From Enterobacterales bacterium (GTDB lineage: Bacteria > Pseudomonadota > Gammaproteobacteria > Enterobacterales > Enterobacteriaceae): a stretch of DNA of 64,000 nt. Positions 9,401 to 17,431 of the stretch are shown here, piece by piece. Numbering within the stretch: the first letter of the stretch is position 1; every line of letters begins with the position of its first letter. The stretch is from NCBI GenBank assembly GCA_015654925.1, contig JAATFX010000032.1, positions 21,373 to 85,372 of the forward strand, written 5' to 3'. A program made the position numbers and the translations under genes. The notes beneath the pieces were generated by a model, which had not been told where the DNA came from, made no database searches, and worked only from the letters and a program-made list of their open reading frames with translations.

Positions 9401-12284
9401 AATGCCGCCATTTTCATCAACGGCGGTTAAAGAAATGAATATCGTAAAACCATTGATAGAAATCATAGACATGCTTCATGAAAAAATGTTGATTGAAATT
9501 TCTGATACCAGTAAAGAGATGTTGATCGACCGAGCATGGACAGACTATATTACGGCCCAAATTCCTTTCTATAGTTTATTCTGGCGCTATTGGAATGATG
9601 CAAGCTATAATATTGAAATTAAAGATTGCATATTCGAGATCTTTGACTTGGTATTAACATTTTTCCCTTCGGGCATTGCTTTTAATAATTCCGTATTTAG
9701 AGTGTTTGTTGATATTTTGAAAATAGCAAAAATAAAAAAAATTCCTATTAGCGGGTTACGTAATTATTTATTACAAGAATTCTCTAAAACATTGCCTTCA
9801 CTTTTATATTCAGAAAGCCTTGCCTTAGGTTATAATCTAGCCTCCTATATTTCCCCGCTTCCCTTACCCCCCTCGTTAGTACATTGGCTCATTTCAAAAT
9901 TTGAGTCAAGGATTGGCTCTGCCATTTTTCAAGTCAATAAAATAGCCCAAAAAAATAAAGAAATGAAAGAGAAAATTCGCCAAGAATGGTCCACCAACAT
10001 TGATACAAGAAAATATACATTAAATAGTGATGGTATATATAGCCCGATAAGCGGGCACGCTCACCCGTTACAATACATTAAAGACCGGCTGCGTTTTTTT
10101 AAAGTCGAATGGGATAAATCCCAGAACACATGGCGCGTCCTGAGTCCTGATACAGGCAATAAATTTAATTTAGCTATGCCGGTTAAACTTATGAACAATG
10201 GAGAGAATGCTTTTTTTGCCTTGGCGGAGAGTAATCATCACTCACCCATTAATTTTCTTAAAATACGCCCATCAATCTTTGGCTCAAGTAGCGGGAGGCT
10301 TCAATTCGAATCCAGGGATATTTCCGGGATGAACACCAAAATACTGACTGCCGATCAACTGCAGCATAAACGATCCCTGCTGTTTTTCTTAAGCGAAGCG
10401 CTTAATGATTTACAAGATGCTTATGCCAGCGGCGCAAATAAAAAAGATATACTCCAGCAAATCATCAATTTATTAACTGGGCACAGGCCTATTGGATTGC
10501 ATCGCCATATTATGGACAATTTTGACGAAACCTATTTATCACCCCACGTTAGTGGGATAGGAAGAATCAGCATTGATTCCATTAGCTTTAGATCAATTAG
10601 TTATTGGTTGAACCAGTTTGACCATCATCCCATTAGTAGCCTGGCTTTAGTTGTGAAGGTACACCACACCGCACTCATCATCGATCTGTTTTTTTTCCAT
10701 CCAATTGAAGCGATGAGAATAAGAGGCGAGAGTATTTTTTTAGAAAATGAATGGGGCAATATGTATCGTAATACATTGCCTGCTAAATACAGTCTGGTTA
10801 AATTCAAAGATTATAATTCTTATGATGGCACCTTGGACTTTCAATCACAAGCTACGCTCTATCCAGGTAAATTTATCCAAAATGCTTATTTATTGAGGGA
10901 ACCGGACTGGTACAAACCCGAAGTAACCAATCACTATAATGCCTTTTATAATGAAGCCTATGCGCTTAACGCTATTGAACGCAATAGCATTCGGTTAGCG
11001 GCTCGCAAAGCGATATATATCATGAGGTCATCCATGGGACATGAACAATTTCCATTATTGGTATTAAAGGAGGCAAAATTACTATCCAAATACAGTGAAA
11101 GAAGTTTATCCGCTGACATAAGCAAAGCCACAACCCAGGCAATCCCTGAAGCTGATTATTTAGAGCATCGCCACGAAATTACGTATTTCGACGAATTATT
11201 ACGGGTTAATGAAGGCAAATGGCTGGCGGTTATCGACGATGCAGGGTTACTCAAGCGGTTAATGATTAGCGTGGGTAATGGCCGTTTCGGTGTCGCCGGC
11301 GCCAGCTTTTTCGATAAGTCTCTTTCCGATCTGCCCTGTATCATTGTTGCGGAAGAGATGGGAACGTTGGTCGATAAAAAACTCAAACTGAGATACAACG
11401 GTCGCACCTATAGGATAGTGGCGGGGAATGCGGCTTTGCTACCAGAGCTTATTCCTACCTTGGTAAAATCGCTCCCGCAAAAAAAAGTCGTTGAATATGG
11501 CGAGACAAACCAGATAATTTCAGAAAATTTCATAAAAAAAACCAGAGAGGAAGTGCTATTAGGTAAGGACTGGAGGATACAAAAAATAGCCGGTTTAGAA
11601 ACACGGATACGTATCCAGGCGCATGGTTCGCCCTTCAATGTTAATTATATGGATGCGACTGAACTATCACATGCCATTCGTGGTTTATTGTTATCACAAC
11701 CCGAACAGTTTAACTTTAATCAATTGCAAAGCATTGAGCTGTTTTCTTGCTTCAGCGGTTATGGCAACAAATACTCCACGGCACAGATCCTAGCCAATGA
11801 ACTTAACCTGGCGGTCAATGCCTTTCCCGCCAAAATCAGCCACTCCATTCGTCAGCGCCGGCCGGAATGGTTCAAGACCTACCTGCCGCTGCAATCCAAA
11901 ACCGGTGGTGCGGTGGAAGAGTACGTCATCTACAAAAATAAGGCCAAGACCGATCAACTTGCCAAACGCCATGCCCAGTTGCACAACCTGATGACCATCA
12001 TATGCGACATTAAAAAAGCTATTGGTCTTGGACGGAACAAGCGTGCCGCTCATATGCTGCCGACTATTTATATTGATTTAGCCCTGGTGATTATTAGTAA
12101 TATTAGCTTGGATGACTTTATCGCCCGGTATAGTTTACCCCCCGGCACCAAGGCTAGCATGCAATCAGTGTTGAATGAATATGCTATTAAAACCGAAGAC
12201 TCCGATAAGCTATTTATGCAAGCGTATTTGGATATCATCAACTCCATTGATGAACTAAGCTATTTGTTCAACCAATGGCAATGA
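6471..12284 (+). CDS. Giant toxin-like protein with C-terminal clan CD-type cysteine peptidase signature
   Basis: A single uninterrupted frame of 1,937 residues. I start at the ATG at 6471 because GAGG lies at 6461-6464; the frame also has an ATG at 6459. No full-length family is recognised. Visible parts: an N-terminal region with a short hydrophobic stretch (about residues 153-171, FFAALAGLAAQITAVANLW); a long, helical, lysine/isoleucine-rich middle; hydrophobic helices at about 1058-1138 (DLVLTFFPSGIAF onward) reminiscent of the membrane-insertion regions of large single-chain toxins; then a WRVLSP-type segment. Near the end, strand-His-Gly (IRIQAHGSP, His1718) and strand-Cys (IELFSCFSG, Cys1760) are 42 residues apart. 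This is the His/Cys layout and approximate spacing of the clan CD autoprocessing domains of MARTX and clostridial glucosylating toxins (family C80). The toxin role is inferred from size, architecture and composition. The middle of the gene (about 7250-10200) is strikingly AT-rich compared with its flanks, which suggests transfer. No secretion genes are adjacent. Confidence 0.75.
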   Translation: MLQILFIDAPACHAKINREFPPALSPPSHHRLRKVITAVYNRTSAPALPCVIKNRCDHGNMVKNNLSHDDPIQIDKLFSCVDEINRNPGFLLNTGARKFIRIEIDEGLFSVPCRQIRLPSGHKIYAGEIMGRRLVSDGRLYHIDTIVYGKPLGFFAALAGLAAQITAVANLWSLSEPPPVANTGTSESGAPHVGSSLTVSSAGYPYHDWRSGLAAFWAGLRDPLTLPAATAAATNETSYNGPGSSPVASWAHYWPKDIAQFFIDENSKKYPYYVLKRQNSEGIPEEEIQPKGNPAIIYMIDNKDYSFDIPNTYVLRYLNQIQIEFYHSSPSSRNNIDTLLAFDDFIGEKLKVNFNRALYLQNTALTVELIMLKLQTEKIIIRCQENIAASQDTIDKIKISDQNNIKIDALMPKIHYHLITSMNDLDMDLILEAIDFKSGISFLQAKENLIEEYKIADETQKEKYINLYKIINQMQEAHGIYSDYLTYHPQTKNIEQTMFISDIQIFSSLLHGNSEMLENSFLKRIFYLIFEYTRLNDLSIMGNVFIVPGELTKYKLIFEEDESELKTDEITPVMVNELIKYLNAEDDDDSLMSYIIKLIDIFTVDHPEGMDHELWYQTMSTLFIKVKNVLEENIKNSIYEKKRYLLPPEWRIDYNERLFRDKKTYILLEIIIDIYDEFYDIFVANASNKNIIFAENDEQRIAKAKLNAIYKRTAETEIIANQADLLDFFKQQVEGGDIPLLFTAALNWHCSNNGNDFMSISKNGFLNIIREFAKAERQVLRTMGARVNEQYTSVYKLKRSNEMKSTEEYFNQFIEYNIHDCYHEARNLTMNAIQSSTLSYYELINNPLKSMFFKIYSRNYVQNVLSHDTWVSSPENNIGHIAIVMTNNNKLYLISTLSNISIIKNVNFLKDGSLLEKFTQKWEDTPTELLLRSRPKFELSEDDILTLFSGISANQTEIALAMELILIRPEENKYSNPMPPFSSTAVKEMNIVKPLIEIIDMLHEKMLIEISDTSKEMLIDRAWTDYITAQIPFYSLFWRYWNDASYNIEIKDCIFEIFDLVLTFFPSGIAFNNSVFRVFVDILKIAKIKKIPISGLRNYLLQEFSKTLPSLLYSESLALGYNLASYISPLPLPPSLVHWLISKFESRIGSAIFQVNKIAQKNKEMKEKIRQEWSTNIDTRKYTLNSDGIYSPISGHAHPLQYIKDRLRFFKVEWDKSQNTWRVLSPDTGNKFNLAMPVKLMNNGENAFFALAESNHHSPINFLKIRPSIFGSSSGRLQFESRDISGMNTKILTADQLQHKRSLLFFLSEALNDLQDAYASGANKKDILQQIINLLTGHRPIGLHRHIMDNFDETYLSPHVSGIGRISIDSISFRSISYWLNQFDHHPISSLALVVKVHHTALIIDLFFFHPIEAMRIRGESIFLENEWGNMYRNTLPAKYSLVKFKDYNSYDGTLDFQSQATLYPGKFIQNAYLLREPDWYKPEVTNHYNAFYNEAYALNAIERNSIRLAARKAIYIMRSSMGHEQFPLLVLKEAKLLSKYSERSLSADISKATTQAIPEADYLEHRHEITYFDELLRVNEGKWLAVIDDAGLLKRLMISVGNGRFGVAGASFFDKSLSDLPCIIVAEEMGTLVDKKLKLRYNGRTYRIVAGNAALLPELIPTLVKSLPQKKVVEYGETNQIISENFIKKTREEVLLGKDWRIQKIAGLETRIRIQAHGSPFNVNYMDATELSHAIRGLLLSQPEQFNFNQLQSIELFSCFSGYGNKYSTAQILANELNLAVNAFPAKISHSIRQRRPEWFKTYLPLQSKTGGAVEEYVIYKNKAKTDQLAKRHAQLHNLMTIICDIKKAIGLGRNKRAAHMLPTIYIDLALVIISNISLDDFIARYSLPPGTKASMQSVLNEYAIKTEDSDKLFMQAYLDIINSIDELSYLFNQWQ

Positions 12285-12396
12285 GTGGGACGCAGCTTGT
12301 CCGCCAGCGTCCACGATCGTGTCCGTTTTCGCCTTGTATTGGGCAGCTTAAGTCTGGTAAAACGTGGTTGATGTTTTCACTGTAACGGAATGAGCG

Positions 12397-12627
12397 ATGC
12401 TTGAACTGCGCCCGAACTGCGAACGTTGTGATGCTGACTTGCCGCCCCATAGCCTGGATGCGCGTATTTGCTCCTATGAATGCACCTATTGTGCCGCATG
12501 CGCGCAGCGGTTTTTGCACAATAGTTGCCCCAACTGCGGCGGAGAGTTAGTCAGGAGGCCCATCCGCCCAGCGCATCGCCTTGCCATTCACCCAGCCTCT
12601 ACCCAGCGGATAATAGCAAAGCGTTAA
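12397..12627 (+). CDS. DUF1272 family cysteine-rich small protein
   Basis: A 76-residue protein beginning MLELRPNCERCDADLPP, the recognisable start of the DUF1272 family. It has eight cysteines in CxxC-type pairs (CERC, CTYC, CAAC-like spacing, CPNC), consistent with a small zinc-ribbon fold. The family's function is unknown. The last 20 or so residues (RRPIRPAHRL onward) are less typical. It lies 112 bases after the toxin-like gene on the same strand; whether they share a transcript cannot be seen. Confidence 0.8.
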   Translation: MLELRPNCERCDADLPPHSLDARICSYECTYCAACAQRFLHNSCPNCGGELVRRPIRPAHRLAIHPASTQRIIAKR

Positions 12628-12752
12628 CTTTCAGCTATCGAATCTATCTATCAAACCCGCTATCAATACCCTTCGGTTGCCGTACTATTAACGGCGCGGG
12701 CAACGGAGAAGACGTCCCGCCTTGATATTTCATTAACGCTTAGGGGCATAAA

Positions 12753-12932
12753 ATGTATAATTTCTCACGTTTTCAGGCAAAAGAACTGGCCTTGGCTTAT
12801 ATGAGCGGCAAGGCGGCAAACTTATCACCGGAAGAATTTTTTCTGCAGGTCCGGAAGGCTGAGAAATCGTTTGATTCATTAATTAAAGGCGGCCAGGAAC
12901 AACGCGTCGGCGAACTGGTGAAATCTTTTTAA
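12753..12932 (+). CDS. Small hypothetical protein, 59 residues
   Basis: A 59-codon frame from ATG 12753 to TAA 12932, preceded by TTAGGGG (12740-12746) as a possible ribosome-binding site. The product starts MYNFSRFQAKELALAYMSGK and contains a predicted-helical, charged centre (SPEEFFLQVRKAEKSF). It has no membrane segment and no cysteines. The codon choice and amphipathic helices make it look like a real small protein. I do not recognise a family. It lies after DUF1272 and converges on the aldo/keto reductase gene. Confidence 0.55.
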   Translation: MYNFSRFQAKELALAYMSGKAANLSPEEFFLQVRKAEKSFDSLIKGGQEQRVGELVKSF

Positions 12933-12991
12933 TATGTTCCACCGCGGCGGTGCCATTTATTTGTTGTTTAATGACACCGCGGGGTAAATGC

Positions 12992-13948
12992 TTATTTCCA
13001 AGCGCTGGCCTCATCCAACTGACGGTAATCCTCATCGCTGAGTTTCAGCGTAATGGCTTTTGACAACTCATCGAGCTGTTCAAGGGAGGTCGCGCTCACA
13101 ATCGGTGCGGTAATGCCGGGCCGCTGCATAAGCCAGGCCAACGCCACTTGCGTGGGCGTTACCCGGTGCTGCTCGCTGACGGCATCCAGAGCCTGCAAAA
13201 TGCGGATACCGCGTTCATTCAGATAGCGGTCCACAACCGTCTTGCCGCGCTGGCTTTTGGCGGCATCTTCCTTGGCGCGATACTTGCCGGTCAGAAAGCC
13301 GCTGGCCAGGGCATAGAAATTAATGACGCCGATGCCGTGGCCGGTGACCACCGGCGCCAAATGTTGCTCATATTCCTGGCGATCGTACAAATTATATAAA
13401 GGTTGCAACGCTTCGTAGCGCGCCAGCCCGTTCTGCTCGCTGATGCGCAGGGCTTCGGCCAGCCGGGGGCCGGTATAATTCGACGCGCCGATAGCCCGTA
13501 CTTTTCCCTCTTTAATCAGCGCATCAAAAGCGCCAAGCGTTTCTTCCAGCGCTACGGATTGGTCATCGTCATGGGATTGGTACAAATCGATATAGTCGGT
13601 TTGCAGGCGGCGCAGGGAATCCTCCACCGCACGTTTGATATAGCCTGCCGACAGGCCTTGCTTATCGTCGCCCATGGGTTTGCCGACTTTGGTGGCGATA
13701 ATCACCGCATCGCGCTTGCCGCTTTTTTTCAGCCAGTTGCCGATAATGGTTTCCGATTCGCCCCCCTGGTTGCCTTCAACCCATCTGGAATATACATCGG
13801 CGGTATCGATAAAGTTAAGCTGCTGTGCCACCAGGGCATCCAAAATGCGAAAGGAGGCCGTTTGATCGATAGTCCAGCCAAAGACATTGCCGCCAAATAC
13901 CAGCGGGGGAATACGAAGGCCGCTGCGGCCCAAAGTACGTGTTTCCAT
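12992..13948 (-). CDS. Aldo/keto reductase
   Basis: A 318-residue NADPH-dependent oxidoreductase of the aldo/keto reductase superfamily (TIM barrel), probably reducing small aldehydes or ketones. The catalytic tetrad is visible: Asp48 (FIDTAD), Tyr53 (DVYS), Lys87 (ATKVGK) and His126 (YQSHDDD). The start METRTLGRSGL is typical of the YajO/Tas-like branch, and GATG-like nucleotide-binding segments are in the C-terminal third. A TAAGGAGATAAC Shine-Dalgarno precedes the ATG. It lies 86 bases downstream of a LysR-type regulator on the same strand and may be co-transcribed with it. The substrate is unknown. Confidence 0.9.
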   Translation of the reverse strand: METRTLGRSGLRIPPLVFGGNVFGWTIDQTASFRILDALVAQQLNFIDTADVYSRWVEGNQGGESETIIGNWLKKSGKRDAVIIATKVGKPMGDDKQGLSAGYIKRAVEDSLRRLQTDYIDLYQSHDDDQSVALEETLGAFDALIKEGKVRAIGASNYTGPRLAEALRISEQNGLARYEALQPLYNLYDRQEYEQHLAPVVTGHGIGVINFYALASGFLTGKYRAKEDAAKSQRGKTVVDRYLNERGIRILQALDAVSEQHRVTPTQVALAWLMQRPGITAPIVSATSLEQLDELSKAITLKLSDEDYRQLDEASAWK

Positions 13949-14034
13949 CGTTATCTCCTTGCTTATCAGGATAATCGTTATCTGGATGAGAGCGATATGC
14001 GCGGGGTTGCAATAATATTACGGCCTTGCCGCGT

Positions 14035-14961
14035 TTATGCCGTGACCAACCGTGCTCCGGACAGATTGAGCGCCAATCGCTGCCGGCTGAGCAGCGCTTC
14101 GTGTTCCATCCAGCCGATAAATAATTGCAGCGCCGCCGAAAGCGTTTTTTGTTCCGGATACACCAGATAATACGCCGCGCCGCTTTCAATGCATAAAGGG
14201 AAAGGGGCAATCAGGCGGCGGGCCTGCAGATCGTATTCCACCAGGCACAGATCGCCCATGGCGATCCCATATCCTTGCAGGGCGGCGGTCATGGCCAGAT
14301 CCAGCGTATCGAAGTGCTGGGCCTTGGCCGCCGGCAAACCATCGCAGCCGGCCGCTGTTAACCATAATAGCCAATCACGGCGATCGCGGGTGGGATGCAG
14401 CAGCGTTTTATCGGTCAGGGCAGCGGCCACATCCGTCTCGCCCGTCCATAAATCGGGGATGCAGACCGGCGAAAGGACTTCATCGAATAGATGGGAAACG
14501 CGGTTTTTTTTATTCTCCGGCCGGCCGAATACCACCGCCGCGTCGAAATGCTCGCTGGCGAAGTCAACGCCGTGCGAAATAGCCGTGGTCAGCGCGATGT
14601 CGATTTCCGGATGCTGATTTTGCAGTTGCATAATGCGCGGCAACAGCCAGCGCATCGCGCAGGTCGGACACTTGACCCGCAGGGTATCGGGACGGTTATT
14701 CACCCCGGCCAGCGCCGCGTCGATTTGCCCCAGGCCCTGCCGTATGGGGGCCAGCAGCGCGGCGCCCGCCTCGGTCAGGCACAGGCCGCGCGCCTGGCGG
14801 ATGAACAACGCATACCCCAGATGCTGCTCCAGGCCGGCGATTTGCCGGCTTACCGCGCCCTGGGTCAGATGCAGCCGCTGCGCGGCATGGGTAAAATTCA
14901 ACCGTTCGGCCACCACGACAAAGGTTTTCAGTACGTCGAGGGAGGGCAGCGGATTCATCAT
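14035..14961 (-). CDS. LysR-family regulator (GcvA-like)
   Basis: A LysR-type transcriptional regulator of about 308 residues. The frame extends to 15003, but MMNPLPSLDVLKTFV is the normal LysR N-terminus, so I place the start at 14961. The winged HTH is at residues 5-65 (LNFTHAAQRLHLTQGAVSRQI). The effector domain includes the GcvA-branch feature VKCPTCAMRWLLPRI. It is transcribed divergently from the aminotransferase gene 242 bases away and lies upstream of the aldo/keto reductase; either could be its target. The inducer is not predictable. Confidence 0.88.
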   Translation of the reverse strand: MMNPLPSLDVLKTFVVVAERLNFTHAAQRLHLTQGAVSRQIAGLEQHLGYALFIRQARGLCLTEAGAALLAPIRQGLGQIDAALAGVNNRPDTLRVKCPTCAMRWLLPRIMQLQNQHPEIDIALTTAISHGVDFASEHFDAAVVFGRPENKKNRVSHLFDEVLSPVCIPDLWTGETDVAAALTDKTLLHPTRDRRDWLLWLTAAGCDGLPAAKAQHFDTLDLAMTAALQGYGIAMGDLCLVEYDLQARRLIAPFPLCIESGAAYYLVYPEQKTLSAALQLFIGWMEHEALLSRQRLALNLSGARLVTA

Positions 14962-15203
14962 GCCGCCGCCGGCCCTGCTATTATAAGTATGGCAATCATA
15001 CATTCACTCCTTGGGTGCGCCCGCCGGGCATGGCCAAGCGTGCCATGATCTGGATGCATGGCAAGTATGACAAAGAATCAGTTGTCGTCACAAGGGTTAT
15101 GCGGCTTAATCATTAAGCCATGCCGGCCGGCCCAGTGCGCGCACCTAGCCCGCGGGCGGCGCGGACCCTACGTTCTTATCCACGCACCAGGAGGTATTAC
15201 CCC

Positions 15204-16367
15204 ATGCAGAGCGCTATTCCGCCCCGCTCTAAGCTACCCGATGTCGGTACCACCATTTTTACCACCATCGGCCTGCTTAGCGCCGAACATCAGGCGCTGA
15301 ATCTTTCATCGGGCGCCCCCAGCTTTGACTGCGATCCGCAACTGGTGGAAAATACCGCTAAAGCCATGCGCGCCGGACATAACCAATATGCGGCCATGCC
15401 GGGGCTGCCCGCGCTGCGCGAAGCGCTGGCGGAGAAAGTGGCTACTCTGTATGGCTGCCGTTATGACCCCGTCACCGAAGTGACGATCATCGCCAGCGCC
15501 AGCCAGGGGCTTTACAGCGCCATCAGCGCGCTGGTTCATCCCGGCGATGAAGTGATTTATTTCGAACCCGCCTTTGACAGCTATGCCCCCATTACCCGCC
15601 TGCAGGGCGCCGTGCCGGTGCCGGTGAAACTGTCGCTGGACAATTATAGCATCGATTGGGTCGCGGTAGCGGCGGCGGTAACCCCGCGTACGCGCATGAT
15701 CATCATCAATAGCCCGCATAACCCCACCGGCACTATTTTTAGCGAAGCGGATATCCAGCGGCTGACCGCGCTGACCGCCGGCACCGACATACTGATCCTC
15801 TCGGATGAAGTTTACGAACACGTGGTATTTGACGGCGAACCCCATCGCAGCATGGCGCGCTATCCGGCCCTGGCCGAGCGCAGCGTGGTGGTGTCGTCGT
15901 TCGGCAAGACCTATAGCGTCACCGGCTGGCGGGTGGGCTATTGCCTGGCTCCCGCCGAACTGATGCATGAAATCCGCAAGGTGCATCAATTTATGGTGTT
16001 CTCGGCTGACACGCCGATGCAGTATGCCTTTGCCGAGGCGCTGGCCTCGCCGGAGAGCTATCTCGGCCTGTCGGCGTTTTACCAGCGTAAACGCGACATA
16101 TTGACCAACGCCCTGCGCGATTCCCCTTTTAAATTGTTGCCCAGCGCCGGCAGTTTTTTCCTGCTGGCGCAGTTTAGCCATTTTTCCGCGGACAGCGACG
16201 GCGATATGGTCATAAAATTGATTCGCGACGCCAAAGTCTCATCCATTCCCCTGTCGGCTTTTTACAGCGACGGCACCAATACCGGCACGATCCGGCTGTG
16301 TTTCGCCAAGGACGAGGCAACGCTGCTGGAAGGGGCGCGCCGCCTGTGTGAATGGAAAGCATCCTGA
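15204..16367 (+). CDS. Methionine aminotransferase, YbdL-like (class I PLP enzyme)
   Basis: A 387-residue fold-type I aminotransferase. The start at 15204 is set by a perfect AGGAGGT at 15189-15195; the frame continues upstream but the product MQSAIPPRSKLPDVGTTIFT aligns with the E. coli YbdL N-terminus. The PLP lysine is Lys235 in SSFGKTYSVTGWRVGY. Other family blocks are NQYAAMPG, NSPHNPTG and RLCFAKDE. E. coli YbdL transaminates methionine and other bulky residues with 2-oxo acids, which is useful in methionine salvage. The divergent LysR gene and the downstream amino-acid-binding protein suggest an amino-acid uptake and use module. Confidence 0.9.
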   Translation: MQSAIPPRSKLPDVGTTIFTTIGLLSAEHQALNLSSGAPSFDCDPQLVENTAKAMRAGHNQYAAMPGLPALREALAEKVATLYGCRYDPVTEVTIIASASQGLYSAISALVHPGDEVIYFEPAFDSYAPITRLQGAVPVPVKLSLDNYSIDWVAVAAAVTPRTRMIIINSPHNPTGTIFSEADIQRLTALTAGTDILILSDEVYEHVVFDGEPHRSMARYPALAERSVVVSSFGKTYSVTGWRVGYCLAPAELMHEIRKVHQFMVFSADTPMQYAFAEALASPESYLGLSAFYQRKRDILTNALRDSPFKLLPSAGSFFLLAQFSHFSADSDGDMVIKLIRDAKVSSIPLSAFYSDGTNTGTIRLCFAKDEATLLEGARRLCEWKAS

Positions 16368-16448
16368 ACGATGATCGCCCGGCGCGGCACATGCGGTGTC
16401 TCCCGGCTTACTTTATAATTTAACGATTTACTTTTGACGGGACGGATA

Positions 16449-17243
16449 ATGAAAAAAATAGCGATACCTCTGGTAACACTCCTGACGCTGGCCTGCGCCG
16501 TGGCCCCGATGTCGGCCATGGCCGAGCAGGGAAAAATCCGCTTCGGCCTGGAGGCGCTTTATCCGCCGTTTGAATCCAAATCGCCGACCGGTGAGCTACA
16601 GGGCTTCGATATCGATCTGGGCAACGCCGTATGCCAGGCCGCAAGCGTTAAGTGCGAATGGATCGATACCTCGTTCGACGGCCTGATTCCCGCGCTGCAG
16701 GGCCGTAAATTCGATGCCATCAATTCGGCGATGAATGTGACGGAAAAACGCCGCCAGGCCATCGATTTCACTAACGTGATTTATCGGGTGCCGACCAAGC
16801 TTATCGCCCGCGCCGATAGCGGCCTGTTGCCGACGCCAGAGGCGCTGAAAGGGAAAAACGTGGGCGTATTGCAGGGGTCCATCCAGGAATCCTACGCCAA
16901 TGCCCATTGGGCCAAACAGGGCGTCAACGTGGTGGCCTACCAGGATCAAAACCAGATCTATATGGATCTGACGTCGGGCCGCCTGGACAGCACGCTGGTA
17001 TTGGCCCCGGCCGGGCAGTCGGGTTTCCTGGCCCAGGAGCAGGGCAAAGGGTTCGCCTTTGTCGGCCCGGCGGTCAGCGACGACGCCATCCTCGGCAGCG
17101 GCATCGCCTTCGGCATCCGCAAGGGCGACGATGCCCTGAAAAAACAATTGAATGACGCCATCGCTAAAGTGAAGGCCCAGGGCACGGTGACCACCTTGGC
17201 GCATAAATATTTCGGCGATATCGACGTCAGCGCCCCGAACTGA
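16449..17243 (+). CDS. Periplasmic amino-acid-binding protein (HisJ/ArgT-like, SBP family 3)
   Basis: A 264-residue solute-binding protein with a clear signal peptide (cleavage after AMA, residue 25) and the SBP_bac_3 domain. Typical blocks are FGLEALYPPFESKSPTGELQ, GFDIDLGNAVC, FDGLIPALQGRKFD and the NVTEKRR loop. The family binds polar or basic amino acids in the periplasm for an ABC importer, but no permease or ATPase gene is adjacent. It may feed a transporter encoded elsewhere. It is 81 bases after the aminotransferase and is followed by a terminator-like hairpin. Confidence 0.9.
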   Translation: MKKIAIPLVTLLTLACAVAPMSAMAEQGKIRFGLEALYPPFESKSPTGELQGFDIDLGNAVCQAASVKCEWIDTSFDGLIPALQGRKFDAINSAMNVTEKRRQAIDFTNVIYRVPTKLIARADSGLLPTPEALKGKNVGVLQGSIQESYANAHWAKQGVNVVAYQDQNQIYMDLTSGRLDSTLVLAPAGQSGFLAQEQGKGFAFVGPAVSDDAILGSGIAFGIRKGDDALKKQLNDAIAKVKAQGTVTTLAHKYFGDIDVSAPN

Positions 17244-17254
17244 TACCCGCTAAC

Positions 17255-17285
17255 GCCCCGCGGCAAAAGTTGCGGGGCATTTCGC
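17255..17285 (+). terminator. Terminator-like hairpin after the binding-protein gene
   Basis: GCCCCGC (17255-17261) pairs with GCGGGGC (17272-17278). G-U pairs and a C-G pair extend the stem inward to an AAAA loop. Only a short T-run (ATTT) follows, so termination may be partial. It isolates the upstream gene from mdtA. Confidence 0.6.
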
Positions 17286-17342
17286 AGGACCGGCTACAAA
17301 CCCTGACACCACCTCCACAGTTCCTCCATCTTTGTCCGCGCT

Positions 17343-17360
17343 TTTTTGTCTAAACTGGTT
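17343..17360 (+). promoter_or_regulatory. Possible BaeR binding site upstream of mdtA
   Basis: TTTTTGTCTAAACTGGTT matches the reported E. coli BaeR box (TTTTTCTCCATDATTGGC) at about 11 of 18 positions, including the leading T-run. It ends 71 bases before the mdtA start, where BaeR activates mdtABCD-baeSR in E. coli. A TTATAT stretch at 17359-17364 could be part of the -10. The call rests mainly on position and is tentative. Confidence 0.4.
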
Positions 17361-17431
17361 ATATCATTTTCCTTTACGCAGGGACGTGCGATGCTTGTGC
17401 CCTGTTTGCGTGATTACAGGTATAGCGATAC

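Noticed and set aside
12283..12292. GAGTGGGA at the end of the toxin gene, similar to the end of guaA
   Set aside because: Only 8 bases match; chance, and the position does not fit an island border.
12945..12985. Partial inverted repeat around CCGCGG ... CCGCGGGG after the 59-residue gene
   Set aside because: The arms pair imperfectly and no T-run follows on either strand, so it is not called a terminator.
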